From Promethearchaeota archaeon (GTDB taxonomy: Archaea; Asgardarchaeota; Lokiarchaeia; Sigyniarchaeales; SOKP01): DNA of 64,000 nt. The position numbers and the translations under genes were made by a program. The DNA lies in the NCBI GenBank assembly GCA_030606485.1, contig JAUWGH010000004.1, positions 233,392 to 297,391 of the forward strand, read 5' to 3'. The first letter of the stretch is position 1, and every line of letters begins with the position of its first letter. The notes under the pieces are model-generated. The model had not been told where the DNA came from and searched no databases. It saw only the letters and a program-made list of their open reading frames with translations. This document shows, piece by piece, positions 19,810 to 29,170 of the stretch.

Positions 19810-20115
19810 ATGAGAATCTCAGAATTTCAAAAGCTCATAAAAGATATATATTATCATCGGGATAAAGAGAGGGGAGTGTACAAAAATTTTATATGGTTAG
19901 TGGAGGAAATAGGAGAATTAGCTAGGAATTTAAGGAAGAAGGAATTGGAAATTCCTAACATTTCTGAAGAATTAGCAGATATAATTGCTTGGACAGTATC
20001 CATTGCGAATATTCTTAATATAGACTTAGAAAAATCTTTGAAGCTAAAATATCCAGATAAATGTTATGTGTGTAATTCAAAGCCGTGTCAATGTAATAAG
20101 GAATTTAAAGGTTAA
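19810..20115 (+). CDS. MazG-like nucleotide pyrophosphohydrolase
   Basis: 101 residues with the MazG helical core: FIWLVEEIGELAR carries the first Glu pair (EExxE) and EELADIIAWTVSIAN carries the second metal-binding Glu/Asp set (ExxD). Such proteins hydrolyse (d)NTPs to monophosphates for house-cleaning. The C-terminus has CYVCNSKPCQC, a compact four-cysteine cluster that may bind zinc and is found in some archaeal members. It follows sec61-beta by 43 bp in the same direction. Confidence 0.85.
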   Translation: MRISEFQKLIKDIYYHRDKERGVYKNFIWLVEEIGELARNLRKKELEIPNISEELADIIAWTVSIANILNIDLEKSLKLKYPDKCYVCNSKPCQCNKEFKG

Positions 20116-20147
20116 TTTATTAACTATTATGGATTCTTCACTGCATA

Positions 20148-21161
20148 ATGGGAAAAATAATGAATATTGAAGGAAAAAATGTTTTAATTACGGGAGGTGC
20201 TGGTTTTATCGGTTCTCATTTAGTAGATCGATTTATTAAAGAAGGAGCTAGTAAAGTAATTGTATACGATAATTTCTCAACTGGTAATCGAAATTTTCTT
20301 GAAAAAAAGCCTATAGAAATTATAAAAGGCGATATTTTAAACTATAAAAAATTGGAAGAGAGTATGAAAGATGTGGATTTAGTCTCACATCATGCCGCTG
20401 AACTTGAGGTTTTTACCGGAATTGAAAATACACTCCATGATTTACGGACTAATATTGAAGGAACTATAAATGTATTAAATGCTGCAATTGAAAATGATGT
20501 TGAAAAATTAATTTATGCTTCTTCTGGAGGTGTTTATGGGCAAGCTCAATTTACTCCAGAACCAGAGAATCATCCATTAATGCCTCATTGGCCCTATGGA
20601 GTGAGCAAATTAGCGGGAGAAAAATATTGCCTTCAATATTATTTATTATATGGTTTATCAACTACTTCACTTCGGTATGGAATTGTATATGGACCGAGAG
20701 AGTGGTATGGAAGAGTATTAACATTATTTATTAAAAGAGTTTTAGAGGGAAAGGCACCGATAATATTTGGAGATGGAAAACAAGTTCGAGATTATGTATA
20801 TATTAATGATGCGGTTGATGCCAATATTCTTGCGTTAAAAAGTGAAAAAGCGAATGGGAAAGTATATAATGTTGGAGGAAAAGAATTTTATTCAATTAAT
20901 GAAGTTGCTGAGATTGTTATTAAACTTATAAGTCCTAAATTAAAACCAATTTATGATGATCCGAAACCAGGTGAATCTAGCAAATATCAACCTAATCGAA
21001 AAAGATTACCTGGAGAATTGAGAGATTTTATTTTAGATAGTTCTTTAATTTCTAAAGAATTAGATTATGAACCTAAAACTAAGTTTGAAGAAGGCGTTAA
21101 AAAAGAAGTAGAATGGATTAGGGAAAATTTGGAACAGTGGAATTGTCAACCTAGGGTTTAA
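20148..21161 (+). CDS. NAD-dependent nucleotide-sugar epimerase/dehydratase (extended SDR)
   Basis: 337-residue extended short-chain dehydrogenase. The NAD-binding motif is VLITGGAGFIGSHLVD, the catalytic Ser-Tyr-Lys set lies in YASSGGVYG and YGVSKLAGEKY, and RDYVYINDAVDAN is the typical sugar-nucleotide region of the GalE/RfbB group. It probably epimerises or dehydrates an NDP-sugar supplying the surrounding glycosyltransferases. An in-frame ATG at 20160 would give MNIEGKNVLITGG, an equally normal N-terminus. Next gene (DUF354) follows after 23 bp, suggesting an operon. Confidence 0.9.
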   Translation: MGKIMNIEGKNVLITGGAGFIGSHLVDRFIKEGASKVIVYDNFSTGNRNFLEKKPIEIIKGDILNYKKLEESMKDVDLVSHHAAELEVFTGIENTLHDLRTNIEGTINVLNAAIENDVEKLIYASSGGVYGQAQFTPEPENHPLMPHWPYGVSKLAGEKYCLQYYLLYGLSTTSLRYGIVYGPREWYGRVLTLFIKRVLEGKAPIIFGDGKQVRDYVYINDAVDANILALKSEKANGKVYNVGGKEFYSINEVAEIVIKLISPKLKPIYDDPKPGESSKYQPNRKRLPGELRDFILDSSLISKELDYEPKTKFEEGVKKEVEWIRENLEQWNCQPRV

Positions 21162-21184
21162 TTTTTAAGGGAGGTATTAAAATA

Positions 21185-22258
21185 TTGAAAATTTGGTTAG
21201 ATTTTTGTGAGCCTAAAAGTGTTACAATGCTTAGACCTCTTTATGAAAAATTAATGAAGGATAATGACGTTTTCATAACTGCGAGGGATTTTGATTCGAC
21301 CTATTATTTATTAAATAAATGGGGAGTAGATTATATTCCTGTAGGAAAGTATGGTGGGAGAACTGTACTTGGTAAATTAGAGGCATATTCAAAGAGACTG
21401 TCAGATCTAATTGAAGTTATTAGTAGGGAAAAACCAGAATTTTTATTTTGTATAACAAGTCCAGAGGCATTACGAATTTCCTTTGGGCTCCAGATTCCTA
21501 ATATAATGTTTAATGATGAACCAAGATCTTACGGACCATGTTCTACAACATTCCCCTACGTAAATCAAATTATTGTCCCAAAATGTATTCCATTAAAATT
21601 ATATTTAGAATATGGGCTTAAAGAAGAAAAAATAATTAGATTTAATGGAATTGATGAGGTTGGATGGCTTTCAGACTTTAAACCAGATGAAAGCGTATTA
21701 AATTATTTAAATTTAACAAAAGATTATTATGTAATTTGCCGAACAGAACCTACTAAGGCTGGTTATTTAGCTAATAAAATGAAACCTCATGAAACTCAAT
21801 TATCGGAGATAATACCCGAATTATTACAGCATACATCTGATTTTAAATTTTTAATCATAACGCGAAGTGAGGAACAATATAATTTTCTTAAGTTAAAATT
21901 TAAGGATTATATTAATATTGATAACGTTAGGATATATCAAGGATTAGATAATTTAGCCCAAATAATGTATTTTGCGAAATTAGTAATTACTGGCGGTGGA
22001 ACTATGGTGAGAGAATCTGCTTTATTAGGTGTGCCTTCTATTGAATTTTTTCCTTTAGAAACTTATCCACAAGAGCAATTTCTTATGGATAATGGCTTTC
22101 CTTTAAAACATTTTCATTTAGCAAAAGATTCTGTCAATCAGGCAATTAAATATTTAGAAAGTAATTACAAAATTGATACTTTTGAAAAAATTAGAAAATT
22201 AGACAATCCAATTGAAATAGGTATAACTAAATTTAAAGAAAGAATTTCTAAATCTTAA
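21185..22258 (+). CDS. DUF354 family protein (GT-B-like)
   Basis: 357 residues resembling archaeal DUF354 proteins: opening IWLDFCEPKSVTMLRPLYEKL, then ITARDF..T and VGKYGG, and a C-terminal GGGTMVRESALLGVPSIEF that resembles the nucleotide-sugar-binding loop of MurG/WecB-type GT-B enzymes. Function is not established; glycosyltransferase or epimerase activity is likely. Start is TTG at 21185, chosen because a strong Shine-Dalgarno AAGGGAGGT (21167-21175) sits 9 bp ahead. Its 3' end overlaps that of the convergent glycosyltransferase by 11 bp. Confidence 0.8.
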   Translation: MKIWLDFCEPKSVTMLRPLYEKLMKDNDVFITARDFDSTYYLLNKWGVDYIPVGKYGGRTVLGKLEAYSKRLSDLIEVISREKPEFLFCITSPEALRISFGLQIPNIMFNDEPRSYGPCSTTFPYVNQIIVPKCIPLKLYLEYGLKEEKIIRFNGIDEVGWLSDFKPDESVLNYLNLTKDYYVICRTEPTKAGYLANKMKPHETQLSEIIPELLQHTSDFKFLIITRSEEQYNFLKLKFKDYINIDNVRIYQGLDNLAQIMYFAKLVITGGGTMVRESALLGVPSIEFFPLETYPQEQFLMDNGFPLKHFHLAKDSVNQAIKYLESNYKIDTFEKIRKLDNPIEIGITKFKERISKS

Positions 22259-23375
22259 GGAATTCTTGATAAATGTCTAATAAATTTTTACCAAAAGACT
22301 CCATAGAATACTTTTTAATTAGATCTTGGGATTTATTTATTAAATTTTTTTTAATTTCTTCCTTCTTAAAATAGTATTTGATTTTTTCTGCCAATAATTC
22401 GGGTTCTTTCGGGGGAACAAAAATAGCATTATCACCTAATATCTCTCTATATGCTGGAAGATTTGAACAAATTACTGGGGTTCCACATGCAATAGATTCG
22501 ATTGGAGTTAAACCAAATCCTTCGGATGCATTAGAATAAGTAACGAACACATCTGCCATGGAATAGTAATGTTGAATCTTTTTTTCTGGAATAATTCCTA
22601 CAAATTTTATATCTTTATATTTTTCTTTCCAACTTTGATATATACTTGCCATTTTTAATGTAGGTTTTCCCCCAATAACTAAATTTAGATCAGGGATTTC
22701 CTTTTTTACTAAGTGATAGGCTTTAATAATATCATCTATACCTTTATAAAATGCGATACGTCCGATATAAAGAATAGTTCGTCCCTTTAAATTCAATTTT
22801 TCTTTTAGAGAAAAGCCTTGTTTAGGATAAGGTTTAAATTTTGGATCGATTGGATTATATACACATATAATTTTTTTAATATCAAGTCGTCGAATGTAAT
22901 ATTTCAAACCCATTCTAATTATATTTGAAGGAGTTATTATTTTTTTAGCTCTAAAAGCATTTAATTTTTCTAACATTGGTAAAATTGGGATTTTTGAAAA
23001 ACTTGTTTCAAAAGGTCCTAGATCGTGAATAGTAGTAAGATATTTTCTAAAAAGAAATGGAATACTTACCCTAGATCCATTACCATGAATTATATCAAAT
23101 TTTTGTTTGTTTAAAATTCTGAAAACACTTAATATGAATTGAGGGAACCAAAAAAATCTCTTTCTAATAATATTTATTTGAATTATATTTGGATCTTTTA
23201 AATCAACATTCCATTTTGCAGTGATAACCTTTATGTTATAGCCATTATCGTTTAAATAATTATAGATAGAGGTAGCAATTTTTGCAGATCCATCTTTTTT
23301 ATCAGGAAAAAAGGCAAGAGATACAAGACAGATTTTTATGGGATTATTTTTGCTTAATTTGCCTTTTTTTCGCAT
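22248..23375 (-). CDS. Glycosyltransferase family 4
   Basis: 375 residues with complete GT4 hallmarks: N-terminal LAFFPDKKDGSAKIATSIYNYL donor-side opening with a DGSA glycine loop, ILYIGRIAFYKGIDDIIKA (the GRxxxxKG phosphate-binding loop), LVIGG, the YSMADVFVTYSNASEGFGLTPIE region with the conserved E-x7-E (EGFGLTPIE), and GTPVICSNLPAYREIL. It uses an NDP-sugar to extend a glycan. The opposite-strand SDR/DUF354 pair probably makes part of its substrates. Confidence 0.92.
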   Translation of the reverse strand: MRKKGKLSKNNPIKICLVSLAFFPDKKDGSAKIATSIYNYLNDNGYNIKVITAKWNVDLKDPNIIQINIIRKRFFWFPQFILSVFRILNKQKFDIIHGNGSRVSIPFLFRKYLTTIHDLGPFETSFSKIPILPMLEKLNAFRAKKIITPSNIIRMGLKYYIRRLDIKKIICVYNPIDPKFKPYPKQGFSLKEKLNLKGRTILYIGRIAFYKGIDDIIKAYHLVKKEIPDLNLVIGGKPTLKMASIYQSWKEKYKDIKFVGIIPEKKIQHYYSMADVFVTYSNASEGFGLTPIESIACGTPVICSNLPAYREILGDNAIFVPPKEPELLAEKIKYYFKKEEIKKNLINKSQDLIKKYSMESFGKNLLDIYQEFLKI

Positions 23376-23421
23376 AATAATCTTATTTCTATTATTGGCT
23401 TATTTGAATATTTGATTTAAT

Positions 23422-24465
23422 CTAAGTTAATTGTGTGCATCCATCCTTGGTAATTAATACTGTTTCTTCATGTTGTGAAATATAGACGCCTTTCCTTTCA
23501 AGAAGTACAGGATATTGAGTGATTTTCCCTGAATTTTTTAGCTCTTGTAATCCAAAGCTAATACCAGTTTTTAATTCAGCTATAAGTTGTCGCTCACAAA
23601 AAGGTAATGTTTTATATTCTTTTGAGATAAATCCTAAAATTTTTCTGGAAATTTTTCGTCTTAAAGGAACTCTCCCAGCAGAAGGATTTAGGCTATAAAT
23701 ATGCACATTTCCGGACCCATGAACCGTTCCTTCCCCAGTAGAAGCAAAAACTTCAACGGCATATACTTCATTTTCTTCAATTTCTATTCCATGTTTTGAG
23801 CTTTGGTTTGGAAGTTCTTTTGATCCATGAACTCTCCATCGTTCTACAGAATGACCTCCCAACTCCTTTATCGATTTAAATCCATAACCTTTAATTATTT
23901 GTTCAATTTTATTACCAATCTCATTGGTCTTAACACCAGGTTTCATCATCATTATTGCTGCCTTAACCGCTACTTCTGGTGCTTCTACTAAATCTTTTAG
24001 CGCTTCATCCTCATTAAAACTTAAAGTAAATGCATTATCAACGCAAAAACCATCGATATGAACTCCAAAATCGATTTTAACAATATCTCCCTCATTTATC
24101 ACCATCTCATCTTTTATAGGTGAAGTATAATGTGCAGCAATGTTATTGACGCAGATATTGATTGGAAAAGCAAGTTTAGCTTCCAGATCAAAAATCATAT
24201 TCTCAATTTCTTTTATTATGTCAATTGCTTTTACACCGACTTTTATTTTGGGGCGAATAGCGTCTTTTATTTTTTTGGCGATTTCTCCTGCTTTTTTGGT
24301 CAATTCAATCTTTTTTTTTAATTCTTCTTCCTCTTCTTTCTTTTTATCATCTGGTGATTCTTTCACAATTGGTTTTTCTTTATAATCTTCTTTTTCTTTA
24401 TTCTGTTGTTCAGTTGAATTTTCTATTCGATTTTTAACTATTTTTGGAGCTTTCTTTTCACTCAT
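23422..24465 (-). CDS. Methionine aminopeptidase type II with charged N-terminal extension
   Basis: 347 residues. The pita-bread catalytic domain begins near residue 55 and has all metal ligands: Asp in KIDFGVHIDG, Asp in CVDNAFTLSF, His in ELGGHSVERW, Glu in YAVEVFASTGEG and Glu in SQHEETVLI. The insertion typical of type II enzymes is present. Removes initiator methionine from nascent proteins. Archaeal MetAP2 usually starts at the catalytic domain; here about 55 residues of alternating Lys- and Glu-rich sequence precede it, recalling the polybasic/polyacidic ribosome-binding extension of eukaryotic MetAP2. Confidence 0.95.
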   Translation of the reverse strand: MSEKKAPKIVKNRIENSTEQQNKEKEDYKEKPIVKESPDDKKKEEEEELKKKIELTKKAGEIAKKIKDAIRPKIKVGVKAIDIIKEIENMIFDLEAKLAFPINICVNNIAAHYTSPIKDEMVINEGDIVKIDFGVHIDGFCVDNAFTLSFNEDEALKDLVEAPEVAVKAAIMMMKPGVKTNEIGNKIEQIIKGYGFKSIKELGGHSVERWRVHGSKELPNQSSKHGIEIEENEVYAVEVFASTGEGTVHGSGNVHIYSLNPSAGRVPLRRKISRKILGFISKEYKTLPFCERQLIAELKTGISFGLQELKNSGKITQYPVLLERKGVYISQHEETVLITKDGCTQLT

Positions 24466-24651
24466 TATTTCTTATTCATCATTAATATTAATCAAATTCT
24501 AAAATTAATTATTAAATATTCTAAACACTAATTAAAATTAATTGATAAAATATAAATTACATTAAAGAAAAATAAAAAATATAAATTAATTTAATGAGAT
24601 ATTAATTTTATTAATGTTAACATTTTAAAAATTTTTGATTTTTGATTAAAA
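24466..24651. promoter_or_regulatory. Divergent promoter region, MetAP2 / Roadblock
   Basis: 186 bp of almost pure A/T between divergent genes. TATA-like strings occur throughout (for example near 24550-24590), so individual promoter boxes cannot be assigned with confidence. No coding frame. Confidence 0.3.
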
Positions 24652-25044
24652 TTGTCAGAAAACCTTTTGGAACTTTCAAATATACTTCGACAAATGGAAG
24701 CAATGAATTCTGAAATTCAAGGTAGCGCTATTGTTAGTATTCAAGGATTACCAATAGCTAGCGCCCTCCCAAGATTAAGAACTGAATATGGAGGAGAAAC
24801 TAATGATGGAATTATCTCAGCAATGAGCGCCGCTATTATATCAGTATCAGAGAGAGCCGTATCTGAGTTAGCCCGTGGAAATTTTAAAAGAATTATGATT
24901 GAAGGAGATGAGGGCTTAATTATTTTATCAAGGGCAGGAAATAATGCGATTCTCTGTGTATTAACAGCTCAAAATCCTTCTTTGGGCATGGTTTTCTTAA
25001 ATATTACTGCTGCTTCTAAAAAAGTAGCTAATTTATTAGATTGA
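24652..25044 (+). CDS. Roadblock/LC7 (MglB-like) domain protein
   Basis: 130 residues forming one Roadblock/LC7 domain: a leading helix LLELSNILRQMEAMNSEIQ, then GSAIVSIQGLPIASALP, a long central helix (AMSAAIISVSERAVSELARG), the strands RIMIEGDEGLIILSRAG and NAILCVLTAQNPSLGMV, and a closing helix. These proteins dimerise and regulate small Ras-like GTPases or scaffold complexes; Asgard genomes encode many. No GTPase gene is in the window. Start is TTG at 24652; no ATG lies nearby upstream. A copy of its last 18 codons lies 54 bp downstream. Confidence 0.9.
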   Translation: MSENLLELSNILRQMEAMNSEIQGSAIVSIQGLPIASALPRLRTEYGGETNDGIISAMSAAIISVSERAVSELARGNFKRIMIEGDEGLIILSRAGNNAILCVLTAQNPSLGMVFLNITAASKKVANLLD

Positions 25045-25097
25045 AAGTATGTTTATGGCGTTTCTCTTAGAAGTGGTATGTTCAATTTATTCAAATC

Positions 25098-25154
25098 ATG
25101 GTCTTTTTAAATATTACTGCAACTTCTAAAAAAATTGCTGGACTATTAGATTAA
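25098..25154 (+). pseudogene. Duplicated 3' end of the Roadblock gene
   Basis: The frame from ATG 25098 to TAA 25154 encodes MVFLNITATSKKIAGLLD, nearly identical to the end of the preceding gene (MVFLNITAASKKVANLLD). Only the last helix is present, so it is best read as the remnant of a tandem Roadblock duplicate whose body has been lost. The 53 bp between stop and copy show no further similarity that I can see. Confidence 0.75.
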
Positions 25155-25216
25155 ATCAAAACTGATATAATAAAGGCGATTTTTTTATATTAATACAACC
25201 TTATTTTATTTTAGTA

Positions 25217-26572
25217 ATGAATATTCCCAAGTATCTTCCTAAATTAGAAAAAGAATTGCGGAATAAAATTCGTGAGAAAAAATATAGTGATTCTGAACAA
25301 TACATACATAAAATATTTTCAAATTGTATAACTCTTGATTCATTAAAATATTTTCAAAGCATTTTAGATTTAGCCTTAAAACTAGGAATTTTTGTTGATC
25401 CTTTAAAAATTCCAGATAGATTTAAAAAAATTCAATTAGCTATCAATGAATGTATTCAAAATCTACAATTGGGTGGAATTATTAGCATCTTACAATATGT
25501 AAATCGTTATAATTTAAGTTACAGAGAATTAAATGTAAAGAAAATTAATTTAATTAAAAAATTAAAGCAAAAAACTCTTTTTATGGAAAATTTATTGGAT
25601 TTATTTGGAGAAGTTAGTGATCATTTTATCTATTTTGTACATAAAGATTTACCTGAAGGATTATATGATTTGTTTATTCAAACAGATGGAATATATCCAG
25701 GTTATAGAAATCTTGAAGAAATTGCGGAACAAATTCGTATCTATTTTAATATTTATTCAGTTTATGGATTAAGTGTAAAAAATTTGGGAAAAATTTCAAG
25801 ATTTTTAAAAATCTTTAAAGCTCACGTTAATAAAATGCATAATTTTGATTCAACAGAAATTAATGATGAAGATAATTTCTTAATAATAGAAATTGACGAT
25901 AAGACACATTTAATTTCAGAAAATAATATAAAAATCAATTTAAATAAGATGATAAATCCAAAAAGGTATAATTTCTATACATATTCCATGATTTTTTTAG
26001 GAGGATTAGGGCCAGAGGGGCACGGGTTTAGTTATAGTACTCCAAAAGGAGAAATTATTGAGATTTGTTCTGATAGAAAAGAAAGTCAAGCAATTATTAT
26101 CAAGTTTAAGAAATATTTAAAAAAGACTTTTTTACAAAAATTAACAAATGAATTTTTAAAAAGCAAGATAAATGAACCCGTAATAAATAAAATAATTCAA
26201 TTTATTGATGATATAATATCAGAGGAAGATTATCTTGATATTAATAAGAAAGAGTCACTAATTAAGAAAATAGAATCATATCTATATTCAAATAGGGAAT
26301 TAAAAACTAAATTAAAAATCGAAAATTTAATTAAAGAAATTTCTCAAATATTTTCAATAATTCTTAGACCAGTAGACTTAATTGACCAATTTAAATGCCG
26401 AATGAATCTCGTAGCGGAGGGTAAGATTAAATCAGAAGAAATACCAAAATTAACAAGTTTAAAAAATAAATCACATTATGATGTTTTGAAAGAACGCTTT
26501 TTTTTCCAAAATATCGTTGAATTATTTTTTCAAAGGTATAAATCAGAAATTTCCCAATTAAAAAAAAATTGA
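25217..26572 (+). CDS. Hypothetical protein, 451 residues
   Basis: Not recognised. Mostly helical and Lys/Ile/Asn-rich, with charged helices at both ends and a small beta segment in the middle (LIIEIDDKTHLISENNIKIN, then IFLGGLGPEGHGFSYSTPKG) that is the only glycine-rich, conserved-looking stretch. No signal peptide, membrane segment or zinc motif. Initiates with ATG; codon use matches neighbours. Located downstream of the Roadblock gene in the same direction, so it could be functionally linked, but nothing proves it. Confidence 0.7.
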   Translation: MNIPKYLPKLEKELRNKIREKKYSDSEQYIHKIFSNCITLDSLKYFQSILDLALKLGIFVDPLKIPDRFKKIQLAINECIQNLQLGGIISILQYVNRYNLSYRELNVKKINLIKKLKQKTLFMENLLDLFGEVSDHFIYFVHKDLPEGLYDLFIQTDGIYPGYRNLEEIAEQIRIYFNIYSVYGLSVKNLGKISRFLKIFKAHVNKMHNFDSTEINDEDNFLIIEIDDKTHLISENNIKINLNKMINPKRYNFYTYSMIFLGGLGPEGHGFSYSTPKGEIIEICSDRKESQAIIIKFKKYLKKTFLQKLTNEFLKSKINEPVINKIIQFIDDIISEEDYLDINKKESLIKKIESYLYSNRELKTKLKIENLIKEISQIFSIILRPVDLIDQFKCRMNLVAEGKIKSEEIPKLTSLKNKSHYDVLKERFFFQNIVELFFQRYKSEISQLKKN

Positions 26573-26667
26573 AGGCTCTATCGCCAAGAGTTTAGGAATT
26601 TCTATTGGATTTATGGATAGAAAATTACAGAAAGAATAAAGACATTTAGAAAAGAGAAGGTTTAATT

Positions 26668-27651
26668 TTAATAGTTTAGATATTCATCTAAAAAAATAAT
26701 TTTTCCATTATTATTTGCGGATTCTATTGCAGCTAAACATAATGCAACAGAATTTTTACCATCTTCACCCACTATTGATAAATTCTTATATCTATTGATA
26801 ATACAATCAATAAAATGAGAGAGTTCATTATAATAACCATCATCTGATTTCAATTTCTCAATAATCTCAACTGAATATCCTTCAAATATTCTCTCTCCGT
26901 TGAATTCTATATTTCCTCTTGTTCCTATAATATTTCCGTATGTAGTAAAAGTGAAATCTTTCTTTTCTGCCCAACTCGCTGTACATTTAGCTTTTTTGTC
27001 ATCTTGAAATATTAAAGACGTATTGGATTTACCAAATACTTTCCGATCAAACCGTTTAATTTTTTTTGCTTTACATGAAATAGAGATTACATTTCCTAAA
27101 ATCCATGAAGCATAATCAAGATCATGGATAGAAAGATCTAATATTACACCACCAGATTTTTTTTCATCTGCAAACCACTCACTCCATGGAAATGAGCTCA
27201 GTCTCTTCGCTATAAATGTATGTATATCACCAAGACTGGATTTAAGACTAATTATAAAATCTCTAACATAGCGGTAAGAAGGCCAAAATCTTAATACATG
27301 CCCAATAAAAAATTTTACATTATTAGTCTCAACACTATTAATAATATTATCACATTCATCAAGTGTTAGTGCCATTGGTTTTTCTAAAAATATATCTAAA
27401 CCATTTTCAGCGCAGAAACAAGCAATTTTTTTATGTGTGAAAGTGGGAGTAGCAATGAGTACGGCATCAATTTCTTCTTTTTCAATCAATTTTTCATAAG
27501 AACTATAAAAATTTATCCCTTTAGGAAGATTTGCTTTATGAGAACGAGAATATACTGCTTTTACTTCAGTTTTTGGATGTTTTATTAAATTTCGAAGGTG
27601 AATTGCTCCGATATTTCCATATCCAAGTACTGCAAAATTTTTAATTACCAT
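26668..27651 (-). CDS. Gfo/Idh/MocA family oxidoreductase
   Basis: NAD(P)-dependent sugar or cyclitol dehydrogenase. The Rossmann motif VLGYGNIGAIHLRNL is at the N-terminus; ATPTFTHKKIA and the conserved FLEKPMALTLDEC with the Gfo/Idh EKP lysine follow, then DLSIHDLDYASWILG carrying the catalytic DxxxHD pattern. I place the start at ATG 27651, directly before IKNFAVLGYG; the longer frame from 27690 adds 13 residues with no family match. Likely oxidises or reduces a nucleotide-sugar or sugar for glycan synthesis. Confidence 0.9.
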   Translation of the reverse strand: MVIKNFAVLGYGNIGAIHLRNLIKHPKTEVKAVYSRSHKANLPKGINFYSSYEKLIEKEEIDAVLIATPTFTHKKIACFCAENGLDIFLEKPMALTLDECDNIINSVETNNVKFFIGHVLRFWPSYRYVRDFIISLKSSLGDIHTFIAKRLSSFPWSEWFADEKKSGGVILDLSIHDLDYASWILGNVISISCKAKKIKRFDRKVFGKSNTSLIFQDDKKAKCTASWAEKKDFTFTTYGNIIGTRGNIEFNGERIFEGYSVEIIEKLKSDDGYYNELSHFIDCIINRYKNLSIVGEDGKNSVALCLAAIESANNNGKIIFLDEYLNY

Positions 27652-27693
27652 TATTTTCAGTATTTGGTTTAAAATTAAATTAAAAGACAATAA

Positions 27694-29154
27694 TTAACTT
27701 CTAATTTCTTCTAGAAATTCAACTATTCTATCAGCATGAAGTTTTATTGATTCCAGAACCTCCCCTCCCGAGGTTGTTGATTTAAGCGTAGTTTTTATAC
27801 TTTCATGTTCACGGGCGAGTATAATCCGAACTGGAAGACTCAACAAGGCATTAATTAACAATAATATTTCTTGGAAGATTTGTATTAATACCGATCCTTT
27901 TTCCTCTTTAGTTGAAGTAATAGAAGGTAATTCGTATTCTTCTTCAGTAGGTTTTTGTCTTTTTAATTCCTCCCATATGTTTTCTTTTAATTCTGAAAAA
28001 TCAATACCGAGATCTTCTAATGCCATTTGAGTTCCTTCTAAAATAAGGTCAGTGCAATCGGTTGGAGAAAAGTCTTTAATTTTTTCTACCATTTCTTCAG
28101 GAGCTAAATCTCTAAGAAATTCTAGTAAAAGTTGATGGTAATCATCTATTATATCAAAAGGAATAAATATTTTATAGGTTTCTTTAATTTGCTGAAAAAT
28201 ATACCCGCTTATTTTTGCAAATATTTTATTTGAAAGGTATTTCTCAACAAGTCCTCCATATTCATTAAGTAGATGTATGCCTAAATAACCGATTATTCTA
28301 AAAATATCACTCTCATAATTAGTAAAATAATCAAAAAAATCACCAGGATCCATGTGCATTTTATCTCTTATGAGATTAGAAAGATTTTCTTTAATCGAAT
28401 TTAAAGGCTCATCAAAAAGTTCTTCAATTTTATCTAAATCTAATTTATCTCGAAGTTTATCGAATATGCTTTCTTTAATTTCATTGGACTCTAACATCAG
28501 CTCACGATCTTCATCCTCTGCATCGTAATAACTTATGTCTTCAATATCGGGAATTTTTGATTTAAAATCGTGAATGTTTATAATATCTATTTTAAATTGT
28601 AAGATATCATCTCCCTTAGCATAACATTTTTCCTCCATTATTTTCATCCTAAAATCGTTCTTTTTTGTCATAAGAAGATAATTTATTACTTTTTCTATCA
28701 TTCCAATAAATCCGCATGCCATTCCACCAGAGCTTGCTTTTAATTTATTAAAATCAATAGTATCTTCAGGATCCATCCCATATCCTCCGCAAACTGGGCA
28801 TTTTTCTATCTTTACTCGGATAATTGGATAAGGATAGCCTTCTTCTACTACTTCTTCATATTCATATTCTCCGAGTTCCATTCCAAATACTATAGTCCAT
28901 ATAAGTTCAAAATATTTTAATACCCTATCTGGTTCTCCAGGTAAAAATTTTAAAATCGAAGCCTGTCTTTTTAGAGATTCCAAAGAAGCCTCTCCACCAA
29001 TAAATCTCATTATCTTAACTGTTTTATCCAAATCTTTTTTAATATCATAAATCTCTTTAAAAATTTCTCGATATAATAAAGTATAAAATAATGCTTTAGT
29101 ATTTCTTCCAAGCGACTTTCCGATTTTCTTAATTAACCATGATAATAGTCCCAT
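27694..29154 (-). CDS. V4R/ATC-hydrolase-like cysteine-containing protein with long helical C-terminus
   Basis: 486 residues. The N-terminal third holds KCPVCGG and ends KIMEEKCYAKGDDILQFKI, which fits the closing strand of V4R-type domains (E-x2-C-x-A-x-GD-x2-C/L-x-F-x-I). A later part (about 215-420) is acidic helical repeat without known motif, and a hydrophobic helix near 440-460 (FQEILLLINALLSLPVRIIL) may touch the membrane. Sixteen bp downstream of a second V4R/Bet3-like gene, so the two are likely one operon and possibly one complex. Exact role unknown. Confidence 0.55.
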   Translation of the reverse strand: MGLLSWLIKKIGKSLGRNTKALFYTLLYREIFKEIYDIKKDLDKTVKIMRFIGGEASLESLKRQASILKFLPGEPDRVLKYFELIWTIVFGMELGEYEYEEVVEEGYPYPIIRVKIEKCPVCGGYGMDPEDTIDFNKLKASSGGMACGFIGMIEKVINYLLMTKKNDFRMKIMEEKCYAKGDDILQFKIDIINIHDFKSKIPDIEDISYYDAEDEDRELMLESNEIKESIFDKLRDKLDLDKIEELFDEPLNSIKENLSNLIRDKMHMDPGDFFDYFTNYESDIFRIIGYLGIHLLNEYGGLVEKYLSNKIFAKISGYIFQQIKETYKIFIPFDIIDDYHQLLLEFLRDLAPEEMVEKIKDFSPTDCTDLILEGTQMALEDLGIDFSELKENIWEELKRQKPTEEEYELPSITSTKEEKGSVLIQIFQEILLLINALLSLPVRIILAREHESIKTTLKSTTSGGEVLESIKLHADRIVEFLEEIRS

Positions 29155-29170
29155 TTCTTTCTACACCTCA

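Noticed and set aside
26573..26650. Short frame GSIAKSLGISIGFMDRKLQK after the 451-residue hypothetical gene
   Set aside because: HTH-like look but only ~22 codons and no start or ribosome-binding site; too weak.
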